Source of the DNA: JAWOLE01 sp963815655
Lineage (GTDB): Bacteria; Acidobacteriota; Thermoanaerobaculia; UBA5066; Gp7-AA6
Assembly (NCBI GenBank): GCA_963815655.1
Contig: CAWFHK010000001.1
Coordinates: 2,294,001 to 2,358,000, forward strand
Length of the DNA stretch: 64,000 nt
Direction of reading: 5' to 3'
Positions within the stretch are counted from its first letter, which is position 1. Each line of letters begins with the position of its first letter. Made by a program: the position numbers and the translations under genes. The notes beneath the pieces are model-generated. The model saw only the letters and a list, made by a program, of their open reading frames with translations. It ran no database searches and was not told where the DNA came from. Shown here in pieces: positions 34,501 to 43,815 of this stretch.

Positions 34501-34885
34501 CCGCCCCGGCGTCGGTCCGCCTCCCTCGTCGCACGCGACGGCCTGGCCGCGACAGACGAGACCTGCCCGTCGCTTGTCGTTCGCTCGCATTGGCGGCGAG
34601 GCGATTGTTGTTGCGTGGTGTGCTCGCTCTCTCACGCTCCTCCGGGAGGCGGCCCGCCACCGGGGCTGCGCTCCAGCATAAGCCGAGGTGAGAGCCCCGG
34701 AGCCGGCCGCGTTTCCCGGAGTCGGTGATGGGTGACGAGCATGTGAGGGCTCGACCGGTACCTCAGTGCGGCGGCGAGGAACCCTCAGCGCCGGCCGGTT
34801 TCAACCGTTGCGGCCGGCCGGCGCGTGCCGACGCAGGGAAATGCCGACGACTCCGGGGCGGGTTTTTCGCCACTATCACTTCAAG
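34501..34885 (+). repeat. Unknown dispersed repeat, copy B
   Basis: Begins CCGCCCCGGCGTCGGTCCGC, nearly identical to copy A, and carries the blocks GGGAGGCGGCCCGCCACCGG (~34646), GAGGAACCCTC (~34782) and ACTCCGGGGCGGGTTTTTCG. Before it, at 34444-34490, are two small hairpins (CACCGTAACGGTG; TAGTAGTTACTA) that may end the methyltransferase transcript. Confidence 0.75.
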
Positions 34886-34982
34886 CGTTACAGGGCACTA
34901 GGTGTGATTTCTCAACACGTTGTTCCCATGAAGCGCGTCCTCGGTGCGGCCAGGGCGGCTCGAACGCATCCGAGGGTTCGGC

Positions 34983-35440
34983 TGACACACCGCCCCCGGC
35001 GTCGGGCCGCGGCTTTCGGCCGCGGCAGTCGCTACGCGACCAGGCGGCCGAGAGAGTTCAAAACCGTGGCCTTGACCGAGGCGATACGGATCCGCGGCGA
35101 ACCTGGATGGCCGGCCGTCGCTCTCTCGCGAAGGCGTACTGGCAGCGTGGATGCAGGGGGTTCCTTGTGGTACGCCTTCGCTCACGGCCGCCTGCGGGTG
35201 GCGTCCCGCCGCCAGGGCTCAAGCCCGGCCCGATTGGCACGGTGCAGCCTGGAGACGCCGGCGTTGCCCGGCAGCGGCCCTGTCCGAGGGCACACGCCAC
35301 GGACTCGGGTCAGCCCAGGCGTCCTCTGTGCTCTCGGACCGGAGCGGCGGCCAGGGGTTCCTCGGTGCGGCCAGGCCGCCGCGTGCCGCAGAGGGCAACG
35401 ACGGCGACTCCGGGCGGATTTTCCGAGAGGAATCGGCGAC
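34983..35440 (+). repeat. Unknown dispersed repeat, copy C
   Basis: More diverged: CGCCCCCGGCGTCGGGCCGC at its left, GGGTGGCGTCCCGCCGCCAGG near 35195, and an end block (CGTGCCGCAGAGGGCAACGA to ACTCCGGGCGGATTTTCCGA, 35383-35430) matching the end of copy B. Inside, GCCGCGGCTTTCGGCCGCGGC is a 9-bp stem hairpin. Copies B and C together explain most of the 1.1 kb between 34443 and 35540, which has no supported gene. Confidence 0.65.
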
Positions 35441-35540
35441 GAGGACCCGGGGGCGTTACCGCCGGCGCGGAAAATCGCAGCCGCACCCATTGAGAACAAC
35501 CTCTTGAGAATTCACAGCCAGGGCAAAGCCGGCGCCGGGG

Positions 35541-35990
35541 TCACTTCACGTTGAAGGGCCTGACGAGGAGGGTCTTGCCGCCGTCCTTCGCGATGATCTC
35601 GACCCGGAGACTATGGGGACCGGGGGGCAGGTCTGGAATCTGGAAGATGAAGCCGGCCTTGTCGTTGCCGGGGACGTTCGGGTAGGCCTCCTTCACGCCC
35701 GGAAAGGGCTGGTCGATCCTGGCCGGCGACGCGGCGCCGTTCTCCGTCATTCCGGTGACCTGCGCGATCCCCGAATCGTCGAGGGCCCAACCGGTGCACC
35801 AGGACTCGTTCGGCACCGTCTCTCCGTCGCCGGGGGTATTGAACATCCCGAACGGCGGATGCGCATCGGCCATCGCCGCGGACGCCGGCGGGGCGCTGTT
35901 TCCGGCCGTCGCGTTCTCTTTGCTCTGGCAGCTCACCGACGCCGCGACCGCCGTTAGGGCAAACAACAGGATTCTCGAGCCAGATCTCAT
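35541..35990 (-). CDS. Putative lipoprotein with Ig-like fold
   Basis: 149 residues. Lipobox-like VAASVSC after a hydrophobic signal; then a linker rich in Ala/Ser and a domain (residues ~45-149) with GMFNTPGDGETVPNESWCTGWALDDSGIAQVTG and PPGPHSLRVEIIAKDGGKTLLVRPFNV, the pattern of bacterial Ig-like (Big) beta sandwiches. It follows the YfhO-like pair by 12 bp on the same strand, so it is probably the last gene of that operon and lies in the envelope. Confidence 0.78.
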   Translation of the reverse strand: MRSGSRILLFALTAVAASVSCQSKENATAGNSAPPASAAMADAHPPFGMFNTPGDGETVPNESWCTGWALDDSGIAQVTGMTENGAASPARIDQPFPGVKEAYPNVPGNDKAGFIFQIPDLPPGPHSLRVEIIAKDGGKTLLVRPFNVK

Positions 35991-36002
35991 CTCAATTTCC
36001 TT

Positions 36003-38417
36003 TCAGTGGTTTTTCGATTCCGAGCGACGTCTCATCGCGGCCGCTGCCGCCCAGACTCCCGCGGCCAGGAGGCTCGCCATGGAAATCCACGCTCCTGTTC
36101 GCAAGCCGGGTGGGGAGTATTTCAGGAAAACCCGGTGACTTCCACCCGGCAGCCGCAGCGCCAGGAAGGGGCCGTTCGCGAGCGTCGTGACGATCTCCCG
36201 GCCGCTCTCGTCGCGCGCCGACCACCCTCCGTCCTGGACGAGGCTCGCGATGACGAGAGCGCGACCCCCCGAGACCTGGACGTCGAAGGCGGCGTCGTTG
36301 ATTGACTCCCGGTAGTTCGAGACGTCCGCCGCGCCGTTCGACACCGCGCCCGGTTGTCCGCCGACGCTCGAGGCCTCCGCCCGCCAGTCTTTCCGGCTGG
36401 CCAGTGTCGTCCATCCCGCGGCGCCAGGCAGAGGCGCGATCCTCTCCGGAGCGAAGACGCGCGGAAGCACATCGCGGTTCTCGAACACCGTCCCGTCGGC
36501 GCCGCCGTAAACGGGGCGCCACTTCTCGGCCGGGGAGGTCCGTCCCGGAGCCGCGAGAAGAAACCGGACGTTCAGAAAATCGAGCGCGGAGGCGTTCACG
36601 TCGCGAATCTGCTTGAACTCCTCGGCCGGAGGGTAGCCGCACGTGGCGTCGAGGAACTGGATGTAGTCGAGGCGCTCGACCGGGTCCTTGGTGCGGACGT
36701 CCTCCAGGCCGGCGAAGATGCTGCTGTCGGGAAAGAGCACCGTCGCCTCCCCGACCACGCGGAACGTCCCGGGCCGCGAGCGCACGAACGCAAGCATCGG
36801 CGTGTCGGGAAAGAGGTCTCGCGGCGAACCGAAGTCGTAGAGGCGGATTCCCTGGTGGAGAAGCTCGACGGCGGCGATCGCGGAAAGGCCGAGAGAGAAA
36901 GCCGCCAGCGCCGCGGGTCGAGGGCGGGACCTCGCTGCGAGGAAGAGGATCGCCCCGGCGCCGAGGCAGATCCAAGCGGCCGCGAACGAATTCCTCAGGG
37001 ACTCGAGGCCGCCGGACGCCGCGTGGAGAGCGCGGAAATGGAGGTACAACGCGATCGCGACGGCTGCGAGCCCCGCAAGGACGGCCAGGAAGGCGAAGGA
37101 GCTCTTCCGGCGCGCGAGGGAATCCGCGCAGAGGCGGTCCATTTCGAAACCGGCGATCGCGGCCCCGGCCAGCGAGACCCAGGAGAAATATCGGAGGAAG
37201 AACATCATCTTCAGGACCGGAAAGCGGACCGCGATGTCGAAGAAGGGCCAGAGCATCACGGCCACTCCGAGCCCCGCGGCGAGCGGAACGAGCAGGGCGA
37301 GCTCCGCGCGCCGGCGCCGCGAGCCGGGCCGCAGGATGCCGAGCGCAAGCGCCCAGCCGAGGATCCCGAAGTACCCGAGAGCCATCTCCGGGAACGACCC
37401 GGCGGCCCCGGCGATCATCGGCGAGCCCATGGCGTCGCCGAGCGCCCGCGGGAAGAGCGCCGTCACGAAACCGTTCGGCCAGAGCGCGCCGTGGGGAGCC
37501 ACGCTCGCGGGCAGGCGGCTCGCGAACTCCCGGGCGACCGGCACGCGGCTCGAGCGGGCGATGGCCAGAGCCTGCGGAACCAGGAGAAACGCGGAGAGCC
37601 CGAGCGCCAGCGCCCCGGCCAGGAGGACCCGTCCCAGAATTCGCCCGGGCCGCGGCAGGTCGGTCCAGAGCCAGCGTGCGAGGAGCCACAACACCACGAA
37701 CATCCCTCCCAGCGCCGCGCTCTCCGGGTGCCCCCCCAGCGCCCAGCAGAGGAGGATCGCGGTCAGGGCCCAGAACGCGCGGCCGCCGGCCGGAGTCTCC
37801 CGCAACAGCTCGATCGCGAAGAGCGCCCAGGGCCAGAGACAGATGACCGACGTGTGCGGGAAGAGGATCCAGGGCGTCATCGTGCACGACAGCCCGAAGC
37901 CGACGGCGCCGAAGAGCGCTCCGGCGCGCGACACGCCGAGCTCCGAGAGCCACAGCCACGTCCCCAGCAGCGCCAGGAAGAGCTTGACCGCGGCGGCGAG
38001 CGTGAACGCGCGCGCGAGCGGCAGCGCGAACATCAGGAACGTCAGCGGGGAGAAGGCCGCCGACTGGCTGTTGGCGGCGAGCGCCATCCCGGAACCGTTC
38101 CAGCGCTGCCGCCACGGCAGAGAGCCTTCCTTCCAGGCCATCCGCACGGCCTTGGCCCACGGCGCCATGTGCGTGGCGACGTCGTTCAGGTTCGGGTTGT
38201 GGGTCCTCGCCGGCCGGAGCGTGCTCCAGGGAGGGATGAGCGCCACGTGATCGACAGGGAGGATGGTCCGATCGGAGAAAAACCCGGGAGAGATGAAGAC
38301 GACCGGCAGCAGCCAGAGAACGAGCGCGTACCCGAGAGGGACCGGCCGGCGCAGCCAGCGGACCGCCGCGACTGTCCCCGCTCCGACCAGCAGATAGACG
38401 GCCGGCAGGAGAAGCAT
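36003..38417 (-). CDS. YfhO-like large membrane protein, second of pair
   Basis: 804 residues. About twelve to fourteen hydrophobic segments, an early periplasmic loop (PVDHVALIPPWSTLRPARTHNPNLNDVATHMAPWAKAVR), and a C-terminal soluble domain (~590-780) with LDFLNVRFLLAAPGRTSP and VFENRDVLPRVFAPERI, hallmarks of the YfhO family. YfhO helps glycosylate lipoteichoic acid in Firmicutes; in this Gram-negative host the acceptor is unknown. The ATG at 38417 (MLLLPAVYLLVGAG) overlaps the previous gene's TGA by one base; longer in-frame starts have Arg-rich, non-membrane sequence. Confidence 0.82.
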   Translation of the reverse strand: MLLLPAVYLLVGAGTVAAVRWLRRPVPLGYALVLWLLPVVFISPGFFSDRTILPVDHVALIPPWSTLRPARTHNPNLNDVATHMAPWAKAVRMAWKEGSLPWRQRWNGSGMALAANSQSAAFSPLTFLMFALPLARAFTLAAAVKLFLALLGTWLWLSELGVSRAGALFGAVGFGLSCTMTPWILFPHTSVICLWPWALFAIELLRETPAGGRAFWALTAILLCWALGGHPESAALGGMFVVLWLLARWLWTDLPRPGRILGRVLLAGALALGLSAFLLVPQALAIARSSRVPVAREFASRLPASVAPHGALWPNGFVTALFPRALGDAMGSPMIAGAAGSFPEMALGYFGILGWALALGILRPGSRRRRAELALLVPLAAGLGVAVMLWPFFDIAVRFPVLKMMFFLRYFSWVSLAGAAIAGFEMDRLCADSLARRKSSFAFLAVLAGLAAVAIALYLHFRALHAASGGLESLRNSFAAAWICLGAGAILFLAARSRPRPAALAAFSLGLSAIAAVELLHQGIRLYDFGSPRDLFPDTPMLAFVRSRPGTFRVVGEATVLFPDSSIFAGLEDVRTKDPVERLDYIQFLDATCGYPPAEEFKQIRDVNASALDFLNVRFLLAAPGRTSPAEKWRPVYGGADGTVFENRDVLPRVFAPERIAPLPGAAGWTTLASRKDWRAEASSVGGQPGAVSNGAADVSNYRESINDAAFDVQVSGGRALVIASLVQDGGWSARDESGREIVTTLANGPFLALRLPGGSHRVFLKYSPPGLRTGAWISMASLLAAGVWAAAAAMRRRSESKNH

Positions 38418-40807
38418 CAGCCGGAGACGCGCGATGAGGCCGGGCGGCGCGCGCGCGCAAGCAGAGACAGACCGGCGGCCAGGCTCACCAGCGTGATGAC
38501 GGAGCCGGCCACGAAACCGTCGGGCATGTAGCGGAGGACCGCCGTGTGGCGCCCCGCAGGCACGCGAAAACCGAGGAACGCGTGGTTGTAAGGGACGAGC
38601 GGCGTCCGCACCCCGTCCACCGTCAGTTTCCAGCCGGGCCACGAGGTCATCGAAGTGGCCACGAGGGCCGGCTGCCGCGCATCGATCTCGAGCGTCATCC
38701 GCTGCGGCCCGTAGGACGCGATCCGCACCGAAGCCTCGCCGTTGGCGCGTGCCTCGTTTCCGGAGACTCCGGCCGGACGATCTCCGCCGATGATCCCCTC
38801 ATTGGCGAAGTCGCGAATCGCTCCGAGGAGCGCGACCTGCCAGACGCTGTCGGGCTCGTAGCGCAGCAACCGCGGCACGAACGCGCGCGGAAGGACCTTC
38901 GGATTCTCGAAGAGCTGCCCTTCGTCGTTGCGGAAGAGAGTTTTCCATCCGTCCGGAGGCGGATGGCCCGGAGGCGCCACGACGTAACGGACGTTGAGGT
39001 ATGAGAGAAACGGCCGGGTGGGATCGTCCACGCGGTTGAACCAGACGGGCTGGGCGACACACCAGAGGCCGAAGGTCTCGACGAGGGGCTTGAAGGTCAT
39101 CGCCTCGTACCCCCGCACATCTTCGACTTCGTAGAGCGCGGCGATGTTGGGAATGAACGTGAATCCCACCGCTGTCATTCGATCGGGCGCCCTTCTCGGG
39201 ATCGCGTCGAGGAGGCTGAGCGGCGGATAGAAGGCGCGCGACGGGTACGTCGGGTAGACGTCACGCTTCTCCAGGCCGCGTTGGGCTGCGAGGAGGACCA
39301 GGAAGGCGGCGCCGAGAAATTCGAAGCCGCGTCCGCGCCGGGACGCGGCGAGGACGAGAGCCGCGGCAAGAGCGAGCGGAACGACCTGGAGCAGGATCCG
39401 GCCGCGAAAGTACTCGGGGGGCATCGGGCGCTCGGCGAGACGGGCCCGCGCCTGGTAGCAGAGGCCGCCGACGGCGAGAATCGAGACGAGCGCTCCGGCG
39501 ACGAAGAGCCGGGAGCCTCCCCGCTCGAGCAGACGCTGGAGTCCGAGCGCCGCGAGCGCGGCGATCGCGAAGGACGCGAGGAAGACCATCCGCGAATTGA
39601 TCGCGATGTCGAAGAGGGGAAGCGCCGACACGGCATCGGTGATCCCCGGGAAGGCCGCGCCGACGCCGATCCCGACGAGGCCGAGGGCGAAGAACGCCCA
39701 CTTCTCGCGGCGGAGGGAGAAGACGCCCAGGAGAGCGAGGGGCCAGAGAAGCGAGCCTCCGTAGGAGGAGCATTCAGCGAAGCCGTCGACCGTCTCCCCG
39801 TGTCCCGAGACGCCGAAGCCGTACGGGGTCACGTTCAGGGAGGCGTGCCGGATGCTCGCCCAGAGCGGGAACGACTTGTGCGAGTGGGCATAGACGGCCG
39901 ACCGGAAGAACTGCTCCTGCGTGTGGGGCAACGCTTCGGCCAGCGGCAGGAGGAGCACCGCGGAGAGCCCCAGGGTCAGGGCCCCCGCCGGGAGCGACAG
40001 CAGCACGGGTCGCAGCCGGCGGCCCTTGCCGGCGAAGGCGAGCTCGAAGAGAAAATAGATCCCGCCTCCCGCGACGGCGTGGAGCAGCGTCTCGGGGTGA
40101 CCGGACGTCATGATGAGAAGGAGGGCCGCGATCGTCAGGCCGACCGCGCGGCGATCTCCGACGGAGACGAGACGCCGCAGGCCCAGGAGCAGCAGAGGGA
40201 ACGGGGCCGCCGCGGGCGTCAGCGGATACCCGAGGAAGAAGACCAGGTAGTCGCAGAAGGCCCATCCCAACGCGCCGAGAAGCGCCGCGATCTCGCCGCA
40301 AGCCAGGTCGCGCAGGAAGAGATACCCGCAGACGAGCGCGAGGAAGTAACGCAGCGCCATCTCGAAGGTCCATGCCTGCGCGAGCGGCAGGAGGAAGCCG
40401 ATCCACGTCGCCGGGTGAAAGAATGCGTGCTGCTGGACGGCCAGGAGCGGCTCCCCCGCCAGCACGAAACGGTTCCACAGCGGGAGCCGTCCGTTCTTCA
40501 CAGCCTCTCGCACCGCCTTGCGCCAGGGGATCTCCTGAAAGACGACGTCGGAGAGGATCGGGGTCTTCGTCTTCTCCGTCCCCATCCGCGAAGCAAGGCT
40601 CGACAGCGGCGGCCCCTGGTAAGCGATGTCGATCGGCGCGTGGACCCCCGCCGTCAGCAGCGCCTTTCCCACCAGGAGAAAAGGACCAAAGGCAAGCAGA
40701 AGGCCCGCGCTCACGCGCACCGGTGAAACAAACCGATGCGCAAGAAACAGGGCCGCTGCAACCGTCGCGAAATACACGGCGAGCAGTCGCAGCACGAGCA
40801 GGAACAC
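38417..40807 (-). CDS. YfhO-like large membrane protein, first of pair
   Basis: 796 residues, same architecture as its neighbour: multiple membrane helices, early loop with AYQGPPLSSL..LSDVVFQEIPWRKAVREAVKNGRLPLWNRFVLAGEPLLA, HPETLLHAV in a periplasmic turn, then a soluble part with LSYLNVRYVVAPPG and LFENPKVLPRAFVPRLL. The C-terminal AMTSWPGWKLTVDG-like segment (SMTSWPGWKLTVDGVRTPLVPYNHAFLGFRVPAG) is a classic YfhO signature. The two genes look like an old tandem duplication. Translationally coupled to the second copy. Confidence 0.87.
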   Translation of the reverse strand: MFLLVLRLLAVYFATVAAALFLAHRFVSPVRVSAGLLLAFGPFLLVGKALLTAGVHAPIDIAYQGPPLSSLASRMGTEKTKTPILSDVVFQEIPWRKAVREAVKNGRLPLWNRFVLAGEPLLAVQQHAFFHPATWIGFLLPLAQAWTFEMALRYFLALVCGYLFLRDLACGEIAALLGALGWAFCDYLVFFLGYPLTPAAAPFPLLLLGLRRLVSVGDRRAVGLTIAALLLIMTSGHPETLLHAVAGGGIYFLFELAFAGKGRRLRPVLLSLPAGALTLGLSAVLLLPLAEALPHTQEQFFRSAVYAHSHKSFPLWASIRHASLNVTPYGFGVSGHGETVDGFAECSSYGGSLLWPLALLGVFSLRREKWAFFALGLVGIGVGAAFPGITDAVSALPLFDIAINSRMVFLASFAIAALAALGLQRLLERGGSRLFVAGALVSILAVGGLCYQARARLAERPMPPEYFRGRILLQVVPLALAAALVLAASRRGRGFEFLGAAFLVLLAAQRGLEKRDVYPTYPSRAFYPPLSLLDAIPRRAPDRMTAVGFTFIPNIAALYEVEDVRGYEAMTFKPLVETFGLWCVAQPVWFNRVDDPTRPFLSYLNVRYVVAPPGHPPPDGWKTLFRNDEGQLFENPKVLPRAFVPRLLRYEPDSVWQVALLGAIRDFANEGIIGGDRPAGVSGNEARANGEASVRIASYGPQRMTLEIDARQPALVATSMTSWPGWKLTVDGVRTPLVPYNHAFLGFRVPAGRHTAVLRYMPDGFVAGSVITLVSLAAGLSLLARARRPASSRVSG

Positions 40808-41144
40808 GCGGCCCGAGTCTACCCCGCCTCCCGCCCGCGGCGATCACACACTACGACGAGAGCAGATCCTTCGCGGAGCCTGTCCTGAGCGAAGCCGAAG
40901 GGCTCAGGATGACAGGGTAGTAAAGGTTACCTCGACATCTCCGCCGCGACACATCAACAAATCGCCGGGCTGCTGCCGGTGCTCGCGGCGCGCGAAGTCT
41001 CCCGAAGTCACCGAGGGAGGAGGCGCGCGCCGCGGGAGCGAAGCGCGGAGCTAGGGATCAGGCGAGCGATCGAGGCCGCATCCGGCCGAGTCGCTCGCCA
41101 GTGCGCCCGAAGGGCGCAGATCCCTCGCGCAGCGCTTCGCGACG
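40808..41144. repeat. Gene-free stretch with REP-like and long hairpin repeats
   Basis: 337 bp. At 40850-40917: CACTACGACGAGAGCAGATCC (inverse of the 29655 copy), then TGTCCTGAGCGAAGCCGAAG and GGGCTCAGGATGACAG. At 41061-41102 a compound hairpin with outer arms GGCGAGCGA and TCGCTCGCC; its core GCCGCATCCGGCCGAG is the 16-mer also found at 18547. No gene supported; position downstream of rseP fits a transcript-end structure. Confidence 0.7.
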
Positions 41145-42506
41145 TTAAAATGGCCACCATTTCGCGGGCATGTTCTTGGCGAGGTCGTTGTAGATGATCA
41201 CCGACATCAGGGCGAGGATCATCAGGAAACCCACCTGGAGGATGCGCTCCTTGACCCTCAGGGAGAAGTCCCGCCGCGCCGCGCCTTCGAGGATCAGCAG
41301 GAACAGGTGGCCGCCGTCCAGGACCGGGATCGGCAGCACGTTGAAAATGGCGAGTTGGAGCGAGATCGCGGCCATGAGGGCCACGAGGGGGATGGCCCCC
41401 GTGCGCGCGGCCTCTCCCGAGAACTTCGCGATGTCGAGCGGCCCGGACATCGTCTTCAGGCTCGCCCGGCCGACGAAGAGGCGCCCGAGGATCGAGAGCG
41501 TCATCCGGAAGTCGGTCTTGACCCGCCGGACGGCCTCGACGACCGCCTGGCCCGGCGGGAACTTCTCGGTGACCTCCTTCAGGTCCGCGGCGACCGACAC
41601 GCCGACCTTCCAGGAGCCGTCGGAGTCGTGGCGCGGCTTGATCCGCGTCACCCGCGGCTTCCCGTCGCGCAGGTAGGCGATCTCGAAGGGGCCGGGGGCC
41701 GCCTGGCCGATCGCCTGAACGAACTTGCTCAGGATGTCTTCGGGAGCCCCGCGGATCGGGCGCCCGGCGATCGAGACGACGACGTCCCCTTTCTTGAGGC
41801 CGGCCTGGGCCGCCGGATCGCCGGCGACGACCGTGATGAGGCGGGGCTCCCGCGGCGCCGCGGGATAGAGACCGACCTCGCCGATGTCGTACTTGGTCGC
41901 GGCGCGGGGAGTCACGCTGACGTGCAGGCGGCTGCCTCCGCGCTCGACCTCGACGTCGAGCTTCTGGCGCGCGTTCATGCCGAAGAGAAACTGCGCGTCC
42001 CTCCAGCGCGGCGTCGCCGTGCCGTCGATCGAGAGGATGAGGTCGCCCGGCTGAAAGCCGGCCGCCGCGCCCGGCAAGCCCGCCTCGACGACGCGGATGA
42101 CGGGCGGCTCGAGCTCGTACTCGGGCACCCGCACTCCCAGGGCAAACACCGTCGTGTGGAGGACCAGGGCGAGCACGAGGTTCATCGTCGGGCCCGCGAG
42201 CAGGATCAACGCGCGCTGCCACCGCTTGCCGACGGGGGGAGGCGCCTCCGCGGACGTCCCCTCCGCCAGGGTCGATTCGTCGGGGCCCAGGCCCACGACC
42301 CGGACGTAGCCGCCGAGCGGGATCGCGGAGACGCGGTAGTCGGTCCCGTGCCACGTCTTCCCGAAGAGCCGTTTTCCGAAGCCGACGGAGAAGACCTCGA
42401 CGGGAAACCGGAACGCCTTGGCGACGGCGAAGTGCCCGAACTCGTGGACGACGACGAGGACGGAGAGGACGAGGAGGAGGGCCAGTGTGTTTTCGATGAT
42501 GCTCAA
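41145..42506 (-). CDS. rseP: Site-2 intramembrane protease RseP
   Basis: 453-residue M50 zinc metalloprotease of the inner membrane. Zinc motif HEFGH in the first helix (VLVVVHEFGHFAVAK), third ligand in NVLPIPVLDGGHLF near the C-terminus, and two PDZ domains between (AGFQPGDLILSIDG; AGLKKGDVVVSIAGRP). It cleaves anti-sigma factors and remnant signal peptides. TTG start at 42506 within a 4-bp TTGA overlap with the dxr stop; this gives the usual short N-terminus. Last gene of uppS-cdsA-dxr-rseP. Confidence 0.93.
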   Translation of the reverse strand: MSIIENTLALLLVLSVLVVVHEFGHFAVAKAFRFPVEVFSVGFGKRLFGKTWHGTDYRVSAIPLGGYVRVVGLGPDESTLAEGTSAEAPPPVGKRWQRALILLAGPTMNLVLALVLHTTVFALGVRVPEYELEPPVIRVVEAGLPGAAAGFQPGDLILSIDGTATPRWRDAQFLFGMNARQKLDVEVERGGSRLHVSVTPRAATKYDIGEVGLYPAAPREPRLITVVAGDPAAQAGLKKGDVVVSIAGRPIRGAPEDILSKFVQAIGQAAPGPFEIAYLRDGKPRVTRIKPRHDSDGSWKVGVSVAADLKEVTEKFPPGQAVVEAVRRVKTDFRMTLSILGRLFVGRASLKTMSGPLDIAKFSGEAARTGAIPLVALMAAISLQLAIFNVLPIPVLDGGHLFLLILEGAARRDFSLRVKERILQVGFLMILALMSVIIYNDLAKNMPAKWWPF

Positions 42507-43711
42507 ACGGGTGCTCCTTGAACCGCCGCCGCCGAGCCCGCCCTCGCCGAGGAGAGCCGCCCGACCGTCTCCGCCGCCTTGCGCCTTGCCATGCCGTCGA
42601 TCTCCTCCGCTTCCTCGAGGCTCCCCGGCGATGCGACGCGGCCGGCGGAGGAGGCCGTCTCGGAGATCACCTGAACGATGCCGCAGAAGGAAATCTTCCC
42701 GGCCAGGAAGGCCTCGACGGCGACCTCGTTGGCCGCGTTGACGACCGCCGGCATCCCCCCGCCCGAGGCGAGCGCCGCCCGCGCCAGGCCGACCGCCGGG
42801 TAGCGCTCCGGCTCGAGATCGAAGAAATCCAGCCGGCCGACTTCGACGAGGTCGAGCCGCCCGAAATCGTTGCGCACCCGCTCGGGATACGACAGCGCGT
42901 AGAGGATCGGGAACTTCATGTCGTTTCTTCCGAGCTGGGCGATGAATGACCCGTCCACGAACTCGACGAAGGAATGGACGATGGACTGCGGATGGATCAC
43001 GACGGCGATCTTCTCGGGGGCGACGCCGAAGAGGAAGTGCGCCTCGATGATCTCGAGCCCCTTGTTCATCATCGTCGCGGAATCCACGGTGATCTTCCGG
43101 CCCATCTTCCACGTCGGGTGCGCGAGCGCGTCTTCGACGGTGATCGTGTCGAAGGTCAGGAGGTCCCGCTGCCGGAAGGGCCCACCCGACGCGGTCAGCA
43201 CCAGCCGCCCGACCTCCTCTTTGGCGCCGCAACGCAGGGCCTGGTGGATCGCGCAGTGCTCCGAGTCCACCGGGACGATCTCCGCTCCGCTCTTGCCCGC
43301 CACCGAGAGGATCAGCTCCCCCGCCACGACGAGGGTCTCCTTGTTGGCGAGCGCGAGCCGCTTGCCCGCGGCGGCCGCGGCGTACGCGGAGCGCAGCCCC
43401 AGCGCCCCGACGAGGCCTCCGACCACGACGTCCGCCTTCTCGTGCGCCGCCGCCTCTTCGAGCCCCCCGTGGCCCGTGACGATCCGCGCGGCCGCCCCGG
43501 CGGGGAGGAGCGCCCTGAGCTTGCGCGCCTCTTCGGGGCCCGCGACGGCCACCAGCTCCGGCCGATGGCGCGCGACCTGCTGCGCCAGCCTCTCGACCGA
43601 CCGACCGGCGGCGAGCGCCACGACCCGATACCGGTCCGGAAAGGCCTCGACCACCTCGAGCGCCGAGCGCCCGATGGAGCCGGTAGAGCCGAGCACGGAT
43701 ACGCCTTTCAT
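42503..43711 (-). CDS. dxr: 1-deoxy-D-xylulose 5-phosphate reductoisomerase
   Basis: 402 residues. NADPH-binding VLGSTGSIGRSALEVVEAFPDRY at the start, LANKETLVVAG, metal-binding VPVDSEHCAIHQAL, TASGGPFR, and HPTWKMGRKITVDSATMMNKGLEIIEAHFLF. First committed step of the MEP isoprenoid pathway; its product line feeds UppS in the same cluster. ATG start. C-terminal 30 residues are Ala/Ser-rich and nonconserved. Confidence 0.97.
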   Translation of the reverse strand: MKGVSVLGSTGSIGRSALEVVEAFPDRYRVVALAAGRSVERLAQQVARHRPELVAVAGPEEARKLRALLPAGAAARIVTGHGGLEEAAAHEKADVVVGGLVGALGLRSAYAAAAAGKRLALANKETLVVAGELILSVAGKSGAEIVPVDSEHCAIHQALRCGAKEEVGRLVLTASGGPFRQRDLLTFDTITVEDALAHPTWKMGRKITVDSATMMNKGLEIIEAHFLFGVAPEKIAVVIHPQSIVHSFVEFVDGSFIAQLGRNDMKFPILYALSYPERVRNDFGRLDLVEVGRLDFFDLEPERYPAVGLARAALASGGGMPAVVNAANEVAVEAFLAGKISFCGIVQVISETASSAGRVASPGSLEEAEEIDGMARRKAAETVGRLSSARAGSAAAVQGAPV

Positions 43712-43748
43712 GAAGAATCCGCGATTATACCGGCCGGCTTGGGAGCAG

Positions 43749-43815
43749 GGTTTCAGGTTTCAAGTTTCAGGTTTCAGGAGGATCCGGCGCTCCCTGAAAC
43801 TTGAAACTTGAAACT
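43749..43815. repeat. TTTCAGG heptamer repeat with opposed arms
   Basis: Left arm GTTTCAGGTTTCAAG then TTTCAGG units; centre GAGGATCCGGCGCTCC; right arm CTGAAACTTGAAACTTGAAACTC. The arms can pair over ~22 bp. The right arm ends on the cdsA stop codon. The same family lies at 52199-52260. Confidence 0.85.

Noticed and set aside
34898..35185. Reverse-transcriptase-like motif (GVPQGTP) on the minus strand
   Set aside because: A single short match within repeat copy C; no other RT motifs and no intron structure.
33157..35440. Integron attC sites around the methyltransferase gene
   Set aside because: No paired GTTRRRY/RYYYAAC core sites at the copy ends, no integrase, and the copies are far longer than attC.
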